A stretch of DNA of 64,000 bases from Candidatus Nitrosocaldaceae archaeon (lineage in GTDB: Archaea; Thermoproteota; Nitrososphaeria; Nitrososphaerales; Nitrosocaldaceae): contig BPGC01000001.1 of assembly GCA_026002835.1 (NCBI GenBank), positions 62,001 through 126,000 of the forward strand, read 5' to 3'. A model generated the notes under the pieces. It did no database searches. It was not told where the DNA came from and was given only the letters and a program-made list of their open reading frames with translations. Numbering within the stretch: position 1 is the first letter of the stretch; every line of letters starts with the position of its first letter. Below, in pieces: positions 55,532 through 63,900 of the stretch. Both the position numbers and the translations under genes were made by a program.

Positions 55532-56329
55532 TTATTTTATCCTACAAGCATAGAAGCGTTTGATCATGAATAATGGAGTAAACAGTAATACTGGAATGCT
55601 TATTGCTATGAATAATGATTGTAATGGTGCTAATAAAGCCATTGATACGCTAGAACCTAGACCAAATAACAGTATGAAGAAGGTTCCAGCACATGTTGGA
55701 CAGCCAGTAAACAATCCTATAGTTGCTCCTAAACTTGATAACCAATTTGCATTAACATTCTTTGGTTTATTTCTATATATAAATACGGATATTGTTATAT
55801 TTACACTTACTAATGTAGATATTATAAGTAGTAATATAAGATTGATAGGAATAATAAGCATGCCAAAATGTTCAGTTATATATGCTACAAACATAGGCAT
55901 GTATCCTGGAGTTCCACAACATGGGACTATTCTATATGATGGAATACTAACATTATATACTTCTGAGAATACTTCATTAGGCCTGTAAACTAGGATGTTT
56001 GTTATAAATGAGTAGAATATGCCATATACTATTAAGGATATTAAGAATATCCTAAAGTTCTTCTTATCTGACAATATTAGCAAGATGTTGTTTAAAGTTG
56101 GGTTTCTTACCTTCTGCAATTCAATTTTAACTATCTTATATACTCCAAAAGTTATTATTGGAAGCGTAACAATAATCATAAGATATACCAACCTTGATAA
56201 ATTCTCCAATACCCTGCTAGACTCTTCTGTTAATAATACATCTACAAACCTTCCATATATTTCAAAAGTAGAGATTAATGCTACTATACTAACTATAATT
56301 AGTAATAAACTACGCTTCTCCTCATCCAT
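55532..56329 (-). CDS. membrane protein with CPTC motif
   Basis: The 265-residue protein has six membrane segments (about residues 8-24, 45-65, 92-112, 148-172, 200-222, 232-250). Cys residues occur as PCCGTPGY in a loop near residue 136 and as GCPTCAGTFF near residue 213 within a helix, a pattern often seen in copper-handling or thiol-redox membrane proteins of this phylum. It has no known transport motif. It lies between srp54 and the diphthamide ligase gene, so context gives no substrate. Confidence 0.55.
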   Translation of the reverse strand: MDEEKRSLLLIIVSIVALISTFEIYGRFVDVLLTEESSRVLENLSRLVYLMIIVTLPIITFGVYKIVKIELQKVRNPTLNNILLILSDKKNFRIFLISLIVYGIFYSFITNILVYRPNEVFSEVYNVSIPSYRIVPCCGTPGYMPMFVAYITEHFGMLIIPINLILLLIISTLVSVNITISVFIYRNKPKNVNANWLSSLGATIGLFTGCPTCAGTFFILLFGLGSSVSMALLAPLQSLFIAISIPVLLFTPLFMIKRFYACRIK

Positions 56330-56351
56330 ATACTTTTATTAAAACTAATTA

Positions 56352-57038
56352 TTAAAATATCTTCTTTACCTTCCTAAGTTTGGTTATCTTGAATATACCT
56401 CTAATACCATCCCAGTATTTCTCTCCTTCTGCTACCAATCTATAATTGAAATAAGGCATATCTAATACGAAGGTTTCTGCTTCTCCACCTTCGAATGCTG
56501 GATTAAACCCATACTTTTTGCTAAGGCTTATTATCTCATCCAAACCTTCCTTATCTAACACTCTTCCTAACCATCGTTCATCTAACCCATATGCAGATAC
56601 TCCAACTATCATTATCTCAAACTCTAATTCTAATAATTTATGCATATACTCAATCTGATCCATATTCCACAAAGGAGCATGGTAACCTAACCCTAATCTT
56701 TTACATATGCTAATAAATCTCTCATTTTGAAATCTGCTTGATATGCCTCCAGAAGATATATCTGTTATACCATATCTTTTAGCATCTTCTAATGCTTCTT
56801 CTAAACCTTTTAACTCTTCTTCTATACTATCAGCATTTATTCTATATTGTAATATTGGTATATTCATAGAGTCTGCTTGAGCCTTTGTATGAACTATGTT
56901 AGGGTAATGGAATAGCATGCTCTCCTCATTATCTGGTATTATACTTATCAACAATCTAACCTCATGACCTTCATTCAATGCATTATATACAGCAAAATTA
57001 CTATCCTTTCCTCCTGAATATAATATTCCTAACTTCAT
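56352..57038 (-). CDS. dph6: diphthine-ammonia ligase (Dph6) / ATP-pyrophosphatase
   Basis: The 228-residue protein has the N-type ATP-pyrophosphatase start LGILYSGGKDSNFAVYNAL and the Dph6 motifs DISSGGISSRFQNER and AFEGGEAETFVLDMP. It amidates diphthine on elongation factor 2. Its ATG overlaps the stop of a small upstream gene (ATGA), which places it as the last gene of a three-gene operon. Confidence 0.9.
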   Translation of the reverse strand: MKLGILYSGGKDSNFAVYNALNEGHEVRLLISIIPDNEESMLFHYPNIVHTKAQADSMNIPILQYRINADSIEEELKGLEEALEDAKRYGITDISSGGISSRFQNERFISICKRLGLGYHAPLWNMDQIEYMHKLLELEFEIMIVGVSAYGLDERWLGRVLDKEGLDEIISLSKKYGFNPAFEGGEAETFVLDMPYFNYRLVAEGEKYWDGIRGIFKITKLRKVKKIF

Positions 57039-57367
57039 CTTTCTAAAAATTTGGTATCACTCTCTATCTCTTTATGTTCTTGTATTATAGCAGCTCTAAA
57101 TCTTATCCTTTTACCTCTAGTATTATTTGCTACTGCTCTAAAGCTAAATTGATTATTAACAATCTCATTTTTAGGAACATATAACCTAGTAGGCATCGAG
57201 ATCTCTTTATCATTCAATGCTATAAACTCTACTAACTCTTTACCACCAAGAACATAAGTATTAACTTGTATTCCATCGTATCTTCCATTATAATTTATCT
57301 TGACATAGCCTTCTATCTCATCATCATCATTCTTAACATCGATATCTATGGGCTTCATATTTACCAC
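57035..57367 (-). CDS. small beta-rich protein, unknown, cotranslated with dph6
   Basis: The 110-residue protein reads as beta sandwich strands (IEGYVKINYNGRYDGIQVNTYVLG, FSFRAVANNTRGKRIRFRAAII), resembling an arrestin- or immunoglobulin-like domain. Met-4 (57358) is an alternative start. It overlaps dph6 by 4 bases and abuts the 103-residue gene upstream. I cannot assign a function. Confidence 0.55.
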   Translation of the reverse strand: MVNMKPIDIDVKNDDDEIEGYVKINYNGRYDGIQVNTYVLGGKELVEFIALNDKEISMPTRLYVPKNEIVNNQFSFRAVANNTRGKRIRFRAAIIQEHKEIESDTKFLER

Positions 57368-57678
57368 TAAAAGTATTCATTCATTATATAATAAGAGTAT
57401 CTCTTCTCAACATCCTTATTATTTCCTTTTAATACTTTATCTATCTCTTCTTCTAACAGATTCTTAACATGTTCTTTGAACTTATCATAATTTGGCATGT
57501 TACTGAAACTCTCTAGTGTGTTATTATAATGTAACATATACTCTACTACCTTCTTCCTGTATTCTTCTTTGCTTGGCTTTATCTTATGAATCCTAAAGTA
57601 ATAATTAGCATTAGGAACTCCATAATTCTTTGCTAGATTCTCAAGCATTAGATCTATCTCAAAGTAAAGATCTGGCAT
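57367..57678 (-). CDS. small helical protein, unknown, first gene of dph6 operon
   Basis: The 103-residue helical and acidic protein has Tyr-rich segments (KNYGVPNANYYFRIHK; YSYYIMNEYF) and no recognisable catalytic motif. It precedes the beta-rich gene and dph6 with a 1-base overlap. The upstream gap, 57679-57845, is AT-rich with TATA-like runs and holds no further gene. Confidence 0.5.
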   Translation of the reverse strand: MPDLYFEIDLMLENLAKNYGVPNANYYFRIHKIKPSKEEYRKKVVEYMLHYNNTLESFSNMPNYDKFKEHVKNLLEEEIDKVLKGNNKDVEKRYSYYIMNEYF

Positions 57679-57845
57679 CTACTAACTTGATATAGTTTAC
57701 ACTAAATATTTCTTATGTATGATTACATAGAATATACTTATTAAACAATTATTATAATAATATATCAATATAAATATAATAATTTACATTTTACTAGGCT
57801 TTCTATGGATATCTTTATATATTCAGATGGATACAAAATAATAAA

Positions 57846-58166
57846 ATGTTATTCAAAGATAGTATGATAAAGCCTATACTAGATGGTGTAAAGACAGAGA
57901 CTAGAAGAGTTTGGAGCAGATGTATGGTTAGAGAGGATAAGATCTATAAAGCAAGAACGAATTATTCAAAGAATAGTATATTTGCATTGATAAAGATAAC
58001 ATATGTTAGAAAGGAGAAGTTGGGAGATGTAGATCAGGCAAGTGCGATCAGAGAAGGTTACAACTCATTGAATGAATTTATTAAAGAATGGTCTAAGATA
58101 TATGGTTCTTGGGATCCTGATCTTCCTGTTTATGTTATAGGCTTTAAGGTTGTTAGAGCTCTCTAG
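57846..58166 (+). CDS. ASCH-domain protein
   Basis: The 106-residue protein shows the ASCH pattern: MLFKDSMIKPILDGVKTETRRVW, IYKARTNYSKNSIFALIKI, and the ending EWSKIYGSWDPDLPVYVIGF. ASCH domains resemble PUA/YTH folds and bind RNA or modified bases. Its 3' end overlaps the convergent zinc-finger gene by 4 bases. Confidence 0.85.
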   Translation: MLFKDSMIKPILDGVKTETRRVWSRCMVREDKIYKARTNYSKNSIFALIKITYVRKEKLGDVDQASAIREGYNSLNEFIKEWSKIYGSWDPDLPVYVIGFKVVRAL

Positions 58167-58348
58167 CATCTACACTTGTTATCTATTTTATGCTTATTAT
58201 AATGCTCTTCACAGAAATCTTTGTTACAATCATAACAATGCCATTTGCCTATAGTATAGCACGTAGAACAAGTTGAGATCGGTTTATTATAATCATAGTC
58301 TGGTCTAGATCGGCCTCTCATACCGCTTCCTCGTTCTGTAGGGAACAA
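58163..58348 (-). CDS. small B-box-like zinc-finger protein
   Basis: The 61-residue protein has STCSTC, WHCYDCNKDFCEEHYNKH and a terminal KCRC, a Cys/His layout like a B-box or RING-related double zinc site. The first residues (MFPTERGSGMRG) precede a likely internal start at Met-10. A metal-binding or protein-interaction role is inferred only from the ligands. Confidence 0.7.
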   Translation of the reverse strand: MFPTERGSGMRGRSRPDYDYNKPISTCSTCYTIGKWHCYDCNKDFCEEHYNKHKIDNKCRC

Positions 58349-58392
58349 CTTCTATCTAACATAACCCTACCACTAGTATTAACAAAAGATGT

Positions 58393-58403
58393 ATATTTAA
58401 ATA
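58393..58403 (+). promoter_or_regulatory. TATA box of purU
   Basis: TATTTAAATAT lies about 33 bases before the ATG of purU at 58431, the spacing of a TATA box with a short leader. Confidence 0.5.
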
Positions 58404-58430
58404 TTGAGGTAGATAAAGTTTGTAATAACA

Positions 58431-59276
58431 ATGGATAGAGTGTTAGCAGAGGTAACTGTTGTAGGTGAGGATAGAAAAGGAGTTGTTGCTAGCATTACTA
58501 ATTATATATTCAAAGAGCAAGGCAATATAGAGAAGATAAGCCAGAATGTAGTTAGAGGATTATTTGGGATGCAATTACAAGCATCGTTTGCTAATACAAT
58601 TGATAAAGAGAAGTTTAAGAAAGGCTTGATAAAACTAGGCAAACAGTTAGGTATGGAGGTCAAAGTACACTTTGATGAGCCAGATAGATTGAAGAATATG
58701 GCTATCTTTGTTAGCAAAGAACCTCATTGTTTAGAATTGATCCTTAAAGAGCATGCTAATGGTGATATTAAGGTTAACATACCATTGATAGTTGCTACTG
58801 AGAAGACATTAAAGCCTATGGCTGATAACTATAATATACCATTTTATTATGTAAATCATAAAGATCAGATACAAGCAGAGAAGAAGATCTTAAATCTCAT
58901 GGATAAATATAACATAGATTTCATAGTATTAGCAAGATATATGAGGATATTAACCCCAAACTTTGTATGGAGGTATCCTAATAGAATAATAAATATACAT
59001 CCTTCATTACTTCCAGCATTCCCTGGAGCATATGCATATAGACAGGCATATGAAAGAGGCGCTCAGATAATTGGTTGTACAGCTCATTTCGTTACTGAAG
59101 AACTTGATCAAGGACCAATAATATGGCAAGATGCATTTAGAATCATGCCTGATGATAAATTAGAAGAGATAAAGGCTAGAGGGCAAAGATTAGAGGCTGA
59201 GACATTATTGAAGGCTATAAAATTGTTCATAACAAATAGATTAGAGGTATACTGGGGCAAAGTATACATAAAGTAA
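58431..59276 (+). CDS. purU: formyltetrahydrofolate deformylase (PurU-like)
   Basis: The 281-residue protein has an N-terminal ACT regulatory domain (AEVTVVGEDRKGVVASITNYIF) and a formyltransferase-fold C-terminal domain with the catalytic Asn/His in NIHPSLLPAF, ARYMRILTP and the final catalytic Asp in ELDQGPII. It hydrolyses 10-formyl-THF to formate. With the cyclo-ligase at 28348 it indicates active folate one-carbon metabolism. Confidence 0.9.
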   Translation: MDRVLAEVTVVGEDRKGVVASITNYIFKEQGNIEKISQNVVRGLFGMQLQASFANTIDKEKFKKGLIKLGKQLGMEVKVHFDEPDRLKNMAIFVSKEPHCLELILKEHANGDIKVNIPLIVATEKTLKPMADNYNIPFYYVNHKDQIQAEKKILNLMDKYNIDFIVLARYMRILTPNFVWRYPNRIINIHPSLLPAFPGAYAYRQAYERGAQIIGCTAHFVTEELDQGPIIWQDAFRIMPDDKLEEIKARGQRLEAETLLKAIKLFITNRLEVYWGKVYIK

Positions 59277-59292
59277 GGTATTTTTTTGTTAT

Positions 59293-59946
59293 ATGGATAA
59301 GCATTATGATAAAGCTTTGCTGCCAATAGGTTCAATAGAGCAGCATGGAAAGCATTTGCCATTTACTACTGATTCTCTGATTGCTGAGAAGATTGTTAGT
59401 AAGATTGCTGAGAAGATAGATTGTTTAACATTACCATGCATATATTATGGTTTATCTCAAGAACATGAACCATTATTCAACGTAAGTATAAGTAATGATA
59501 CATTATCTAGGCTAATCAATGATATAGCAAACTCTTTATCTAAGCAAGGTATTAAGAAGATGTTCATAATAAATGGACATTATGGTAATCATAACTTGTT
59601 AGAATCTTTACCAAAGATGATCGATTCTATGCCTGTCTATATTTTATCATACTGGCTTGTCCTAGATGAGCAGTTAGGACATGCTGATAGAATAGAGACA
59701 TCGTTAATGCTAGCTATAAATCCTGATCTAGTTGATATTAACAAAGCTGAGAAATCTTTGTTAGATATTGATGCTCTTATACTATCAAGATTAACTGCAT
59801 TAAAAGGATCTTTTCCTAAACTTTCTAAGAATGGAGTAATTGGAGATCCTTCTAATGCAAGTAGAGAAGAAGGAGAGTTATTACTAAATGAGATAGGTGA
59901 TAGATTGGTTGATATTATTAAGAAGATAGATGAGTTATCTAGTTAG
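59293..59946 (+). CDS. creatininase-family metal-dependent amidohydrolase
   Basis: The 217-residue protein has the creatininase/ArfB/MftE signatures LPIGSIEQHGKHLPFTTD near the N-terminus (metal-binding Glu-X-His and Asp) and FIINGHYGNHN. ArfB-type members hydrolyse formamido compounds in riboflavin/F420 biosynthesis in archaea, which is a plausible role here. It follows purU by 16 bases on the same strand, so both may handle formyl groups; that link is inferred. Confidence 0.85.
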   Translation: MDKHYDKALLPIGSIEQHGKHLPFTTDSLIAEKIVSKIAEKIDCLTLPCIYYGLSQEHEPLFNVSISNDTLSRLINDIANSLSKQGIKKMFIINGHYGNHNLLESLPKMIDSMPVYILSYWLVLDEQLGHADRIETSLMLAINPDLVDINKAEKSLLDIDALILSRLTALKGSFPKLSKNGVIGDPSNASREEGELLLNEIGDRLVDIIKKIDELSS

Positions 59947-60171
59947 ATGCCTAGCAAATACAATGCCTAGTATAAATAATATTATAGCGCCTGCGAGTAG
60001 AGTTTGATTCAAATTGCTAGTATCTTTATTAAACTTGATGTCTACATTATCATTAATACTCAAACAATTATCATTATTCAAACATTCTCTATATAGATCT
60101 ACCAATGTGCTATTATATGTAAATGTAAATGGTACCAATAATACAACGAATAATACGTATATCTTTATCAT
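59935..60171 (-). CDS. small secreted or membrane-anchored protein
   Basis: The 78-residue protein has an N-terminal signal-like helix (IYVLFVVLLVPFTF), an exported 35-residue stretch with two Cys (LYRECLNNDNCLS) that could form a disulfide, and a C-terminal membrane helix (LAGAIILFILGIVFA). It has no known domain. The downstream half of the 60172-60490 gap contains the H/ACA RNA. Confidence 0.6.
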   Translation of the reverse strand: MIKIYVLFVVLLVPFTFTYNSTLVDLYRECLNNDNCLSINDNVDIKFNKDTSNLNQTLLAGAIILFILGIVFARHLTR

Positions 60172-60299
60172 ATAACAATTTAGAACAGTATATAATTTAA
60201 AAATTATGACATTTATCCTAAAGAAATATAATATTTATCTAATAATCCATATCCTAGCATACATAACTATGATAATGATTTGGTTTATAAATGCTAATT

Positions 60300-60311
60300 G
60301 TATTTAATATT
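60300..60311 (+). promoter_or_regulatory. TATA box of the H/ACA RNA
   Basis: GTATTTAATATTAA-like sequence at 60300-60311 sits about 20-30 bases before the first hairpin of the guide RNA at 60326, the expected position for RNA polymerase transcription of the plus strand. Confidence 0.5.
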
Positions 60312-60325
60312 AATGCCTGCATAAG

Positions 60326-60463
60326 AGCACGTAGACGGACTAGGGTGATTAGATGATCTCTAGTTTCACCCAGACGTGCTACAGTAGGCTCCCCGGTAGA
60401 GAGTGCGGGAGGAGGTGTGCTAACTGCACGCAATGACTCCTTGTGGGTCAGAGACGGGGAACA
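60326..60463 (+). ncRNA. two-hairpin archaeal box H/ACA guide RNA
   Basis: Hairpin 1: lower stem AGCACGT/ACGTGCT (60326-60332 with 60374-60380), pocket arms 60333-60338 and 60365-60373, upper stem ACTAGGG/CTCTAGT, K-loop UGAUUAGAUGAU, then ACA at 60381-60383; the 3' arm plus stem is 16 bases. Hairpin 2: lower stem TCCCCG/CGGGGA (60390-60395 with 60455-60460), pocket arms about 60396-60403 and 60446-60454, upper stem with GGGAG/CTCCT, a kink-turn of tandem GA (60412-60413 with 60435-60436) and AAT bulge, cap GTGTGC-TAACT-GCACGC, then ACA at 60461-60463; 15 bases from pocket to ACA. G-U pairs in three helices favour the plus strand. GC content is far above the flanks. Confidence 0.75.
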
Positions 60464-60490
60464 TTGTTAATATTTATTAAAAAATAAAAA

Positions 60491-61441
60491 TTAGTTGAAG
60501 GTTATCTTGATATAATCTACTGCTGTATCATCATCTATGAATATATGAAGATAACCACTGCAATAGTTCAATGCTGGTATTAGATCTACACTCTCCTCTG
60601 TTGAGAATAGTGGTAATGCTCTTAGGTCTAACGTTAGAGTCATCTCATCGTTTGGATCCCAACTTCCATCATCAGCAAAATGATTTAGATTCCTTCTCTC
60701 ACCCCACGCACCACATACATTACCAACATTATCTAATGCAAAGATCTCAATCCTATCTGTATGAGGAAGGTCTCCATCAGCCTTTAACTTCATCTCTATG
60801 CTTGCATTATGTATTAAGCAGTCTGGGAGATCTATTGTATGTATGAAATCGCTATTTGGCCTATTAATATCGAAATCTCTTGGAGGATATGTATGAGCAT
60901 GTAATGGCCATAACCTCATTATATATGCTGGTTCTGGACTGCCTGCAAAATCATCTGGTACTCCATATGTTATACTTGCTTCATTAATGCATGGTTCTTT
61001 CTTTACTGTTGCATATTCCACATCTTCTATCTTTATCTTCATCCTATCTACTTCCTCTTCAGTAAAGTTATAGAACTTGCCATTTATCCTTATATTGTTC
61101 AACAATACTTGCCTTATCTTCTCATCTATACTTGCTACTTCTTTAGGATCATCTAAAACTTTGACATCTAATATGCCTTTTAACTCCTTTGGAACTTTCT
61201 TACCTTCTACTTTGAACAATATCTTGTCAAAGTGCTGAGTTATTGGATTGTTAGCGTCTGCACTCTGATATACAACCCAGTCATGACCCTGATTAGGAGG
61301 ACAACATGCGGCCAACACTGTTTCATCATCTTCTTCTGCAGTTGATCCAACCTCTTGTGCTATAAGGTTTTGCATTGGATATAATAATGCTGATATTACT
61401 AATATTGCACCTATTGATGCTATTATTGCTATGCGCAGCAT
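60491..61441 (-). CDS. secreted protein of unknown function
   Basis: The 316-residue protein has a signal helix (residues 4-20, IAIIASIGAILVISALL) and then an exported domain with ACCPPN near residue 44 and several single Cys residues (EPCINEA, DLPCDLI-like, GNVCGAW, LNYCSGY). Repeated His/Trp/Pro segments (MRLWPLHAHTYPPRDF) and acidic loops (DDGSWDPNDEM, FIDDDTAVDY) give it a beta-rich carbohydrate- or metal-binding look. I do not recognise a family. It has its own promoter region at 61442-61629. Confidence 0.55.
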   Translation of the reverse strand: MLRIAIIASIGAILVISALLYPMQNLIAQEVGSTAEEDDETVLAACCPPNQGHDWVVYQSADANNPITQHFDKILFKVEGKKVPKELKGILDVKVLDDPKEVASIDEKIRQVLLNNIRINGKFYNFTEEEVDRMKIKIEDVEYATVKKEPCINEASITYGVPDDFAGSPEPAYIMRLWPLHAHTYPPRDFDINRPNSDFIHTIDLPDCLIHNASIEMKLKADGDLPHTDRIEIFALDNVGNVCGAWGERRNLNHFADDGSWDPNDEMTLTLDLRALPLFSTEESVDLIPALNYCSGYLHIFIDDDTAVDYIKITFN

Positions 61442-61629
61442 AATATTATTAATAGAACAATTTAATATATTTTTTATGATTTTTATTATATTTTATAAAT
61501 AAAATAAATATTTGATAATGAAATATAATTTATATAAGAGAATCCAATTAGATTGATAATTTTTACTTCCGTACCTAGCCCTGATAGTTTATCTATTGAT
61601 TCATAAAAGATACTATTTGAACCTAATCT

Positions 61630-62727
61630 ATGAAGTTAGTCGAGATCGTTGAAGGTAGAACAAAACTCCTAGTACCAGAAGAGTCATTAAAACATCATCA
61701 ACCTCCTAAACAACCAGTATTCTTCAATCCTAATGCAAGGATAAGTAGGGATATAGCAATATTAGCATATAAAGCGTTTAATGGTAAAGTATTGTTAGAT
61801 GCTTTAGGAGGTATAGGAGTTAGAGGCATTAGAGCAAAGAATGAAGTTGGAATAGAGGCATATATCAATGATATAAACCCTAATGCCATAGAGTTGGCAA
61901 AGAAGATAGCAGAGATAAATAATATTGAATGTATGTTTAGCAATGAAGAGGCTAACAAATTTCTATTATCAGTAAATAGAGGAGATATTGTAGAATTGGA
62001 TCCGTTTGGAACACCAGCGTATTATATAGATAATGCTTTAAGAGCAGTTAAAGATCAAGGGATGATATGTTTAACAGCTACTGATACTCCAGTATTACAA
62101 GGGTTGCATAATAGAGTAGCAGAGAGGAGATATTATGGAAGATCGTTAAGGGTTGAGTATAGTAATGAATTAGCATTAAGATTGTTATTAGGATTGTTAG
62201 CAAGAGTTGCTGGAAGGTTAGATCTAGCAATCAAACCATTGTTTGTGCATAGTATTAGGAATCATATGAGAGTTTATGCAAAGATAACAGTTAGTAGCAC
62301 AGAAGCAGATAAGATGCTAGATAGTTTAGGATTATTATATCATTGTTTCAGATGCAATAATAGAGGCATAGATGAATATTGTAAATATTGTAATAAGAGT
62401 ATGAGTAAAGCTGGAGCGTTATGGAATGATAATATATTTGATAAACAATTCATTGAGAAGATGCTCAATGCTTATAATCAAACATTCGATAAATATTGTA
62501 AAAAAATACTGCTAATAGCTAAAGATGAGTTAGATATACCACTATATTATGCATTAGATGGTATAAGCAAGAGATTAAAGATCGCACCTCCTAAGCTTGA
62601 TAAGATCATACAATTGTTAAAAGATAATGGGTTTCAAGCTAGTAGAACAAGTCTAATGTTAAATGGATTCAAGACAGATGCAGATTATCACCAGATAATT
62701 AATATTATAGGAAACCAATACAGATAA
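61630..62727 (+). CDS. trm1: tRNA (guanine(26)-N2)-dimethyltransferase Trm1
   Basis: The 365-residue protein shows FFNPNARISRDIAILAYKA, the methyltransferase VLLDALGGIGVRGIRAK and VELDPFGTPAYYIDNALRAVKDQGMICLTATDTPVL motifs, and a C-terminal zinc site (CFRCNNRG...CKYC). It dimethylates G26 in tRNA. An in-frame TAA directly two codons before the ATG fixes the start. It overlaps the convergent RlmE gene by 23 bases. Confidence 0.95.
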   Translation: MKLVEIVEGRTKLLVPEESLKHHQPPKQPVFFNPNARISRDIAILAYKAFNGKVLLDALGGIGVRGIRAKNEVGIEAYINDINPNAIELAKKIAEINNIECMFSNEEANKFLLSVNRGDIVELDPFGTPAYYIDNALRAVKDQGMICLTATDTPVLQGLHNRVAERRYYGRSLRVEYSNELALRLLLGLLARVAGRLDLAIKPLFVHSIRNHMRVYAKITVSSTEADKMLDSLGLLYHCFRCNNRGIDEYCKYCNKSMSKAGALWNDNIFDKQFIEKMLNAYNQTFDKYCKKILLIAKDELDIPLYYALDGISKRLKIAPPKLDKIIQLLKDNGFQASRTSLMLNGFKTDADYHQIINIIGNQYR

Positions 62728-63292
62728 AATACACCTCACTACTAGCTTTTCTACTAGCCTTTGGTTTGAAGAGATAAACCCTCTTGAACCTTTTGTTAAG
62801 GTCTGCTCTAAGTTTATTTATATTCTCACCTTCAAACACCTTTATTACCATCTTACCATTCTTTCTTAACACCTTATCTGCTAACTCTAACGCTTTATAT
62901 ACTAGATCTAGTTGCCTAAGATGATCTAGGCTCCATATGCCAGATATATTAGGAGCCATATCTGATAATATAAGATCTGCCTTCTTTCCTAGAATATCTA
63001 ATATGGAATTAGGTAAGTTCTCATCCTCTATACTACTCTTTATAAACTCTACTCCTGGCAAAGGTTTGATATCTCTAGTATCTACTCCAACTATCTTTCC
63101 ATTGTTTATGAATTGCATAACAACTTGTAACCATCCTCCTGGAGAACAACCTAGATCTACAACATACATATCATCATTAAAAACATGAAAAGATTTGTTT
63201 ATCTCTAGCAATTTAAAGGCAGCCCTACTTCTATACCCTAATCTCTTTGCTTCTTTCCTATAATGTTCTCTCTTTGCTTCTTCAGGTCTCAT
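62705..63292 (-). CDS. rlmE: 23S rRNA 2'-O-methyltransferase RlmE/FtsJ family
   Basis: The 195-residue protein has the FtsJ motifs: RSRAAFKLLEINK with the catalytic Lys, VVDLGCSPGGWLQV, DLILSDMAPNISG and the Lys in KMVIKVFEG, then the catalytic Glu in SEVYFICIGF. This K-D-K-E tetrad is complete. It methylates a U in the 23S A loop. It overlaps the TFE-beta gene upstream by 11 bases, so both are cotranscribed. Confidence 0.95.
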   Translation of the reverse strand: MRPEEAKREHYRKEAKRLGYRSRAAFKLLEINKSFHVFNDDMYVVDLGCSPGGWLQVVMQFINNGKIVGVDTRDIKPLPGVEFIKSSIEDENLPNSILDILGKKADLILSDMAPNISGIWSLDHLRQLDLVYKALELADKVLRKNGKMVIKVFEGENINKLRADLNKRFKRVYLFKPKASRKASSEVYFICIGFL

Positions 63293-63689
63293 TTACAATC
63301 CTATTATTATATTCATCAATAACCCATTGCTCTATATATCTACAATTTGTTGAAGTTATAGAGCTATCTTGGTTGCACATATGCTCATATTCGCATAATA
63401 AACACGGAGCACATTCTATACATTTTGTATCAGCTGGAAGTCTTAATGCTACCAACTTGTATGTCCATCTGCCATTCTCTAAAACTTTTTCTCGGCTTAT
63501 CAATGCTCTCTTCTCTAACCTCATAGCTATCCTAGAACCATCTCTGCTAGTTAGATTTAATACCTTCCATAACTCACTCTGTAATATGCCTTGCTTACCT
63601 CTCTCAACTACCATAGCAAAGACTTTGGATGTTAGATCTTCGATACCTTCTTCCTCAGAAATATTTATATCTTCTTGTCTCTCCATCAT
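63282..63689 (-). CDS. TFE-beta / RPC34-like transcription factor with Fe-S cluster
   Basis: The 135-residue protein has a winged-helix domain (GILQSELWKVLNLTSRDGSRIAMRLEKRALI) and a Cys motif CIECAPCLLC...CNQ...CRYIEQW at residues 87-122, as in the Fe-S winged-helix TFE-beta of archaea, which helps open promoters with TFE-alpha. The length matches. The frame overlaps rlmE downstream. The alternative is a generic Fe-S winged-helix regulator. Confidence 0.8.
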   Translation of the reverse strand: MMERQEDINISEEEGIEDLTSKVFAMVVERGKQGILQSELWKVLNLTSRDGSRIAMRLEKRALISREKVLENGRWTYKLVALRLPADTKCIECAPCLLCEYEHMCNQDSSITSTNCRYIEQWVIDEYNNRIVNET

Positions 63690-63900
63690 ATCAAAACACC
63701 TATTTATTATTTATTATATAGCTTACAGAGTTTATATGTTTTTTGATTGTTGTACTAGAAATCTCTTTAAAAAGAAGTAATTTTAATAAATTCTCCATTT
63801 TTAGAGAATTGATCCTTTATATAGATAATCAAACGATGTAATATAAATCTATAATTTGTTACTAAAAGCATATTAAGCATTGTCATATTGGTATAGAATA

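Noticed and set aside
60326..60463. The structured region as RNase P RNA, SRP RNA or 5S rRNA
   Set aside because: It is too short and lacks the conserved RNase P CR-I/CR-V, SRP helix 8 or 5S motifs, whereas both hairpins satisfy H/ACA rules.
61550..61629. Possible small RNA or N-terminal extension before trm1
   Set aside because: A TAA two codons before the ATG excludes an extension, and the GC-richer patch around 61565-61585 does not form a guide-like structure.
63247..63780. 177-codon plus-strand frame at the right end
   Set aside because: It is antisense to TFE-beta, whose Fe-S Cys pattern and overlap with rlmE are convincing.
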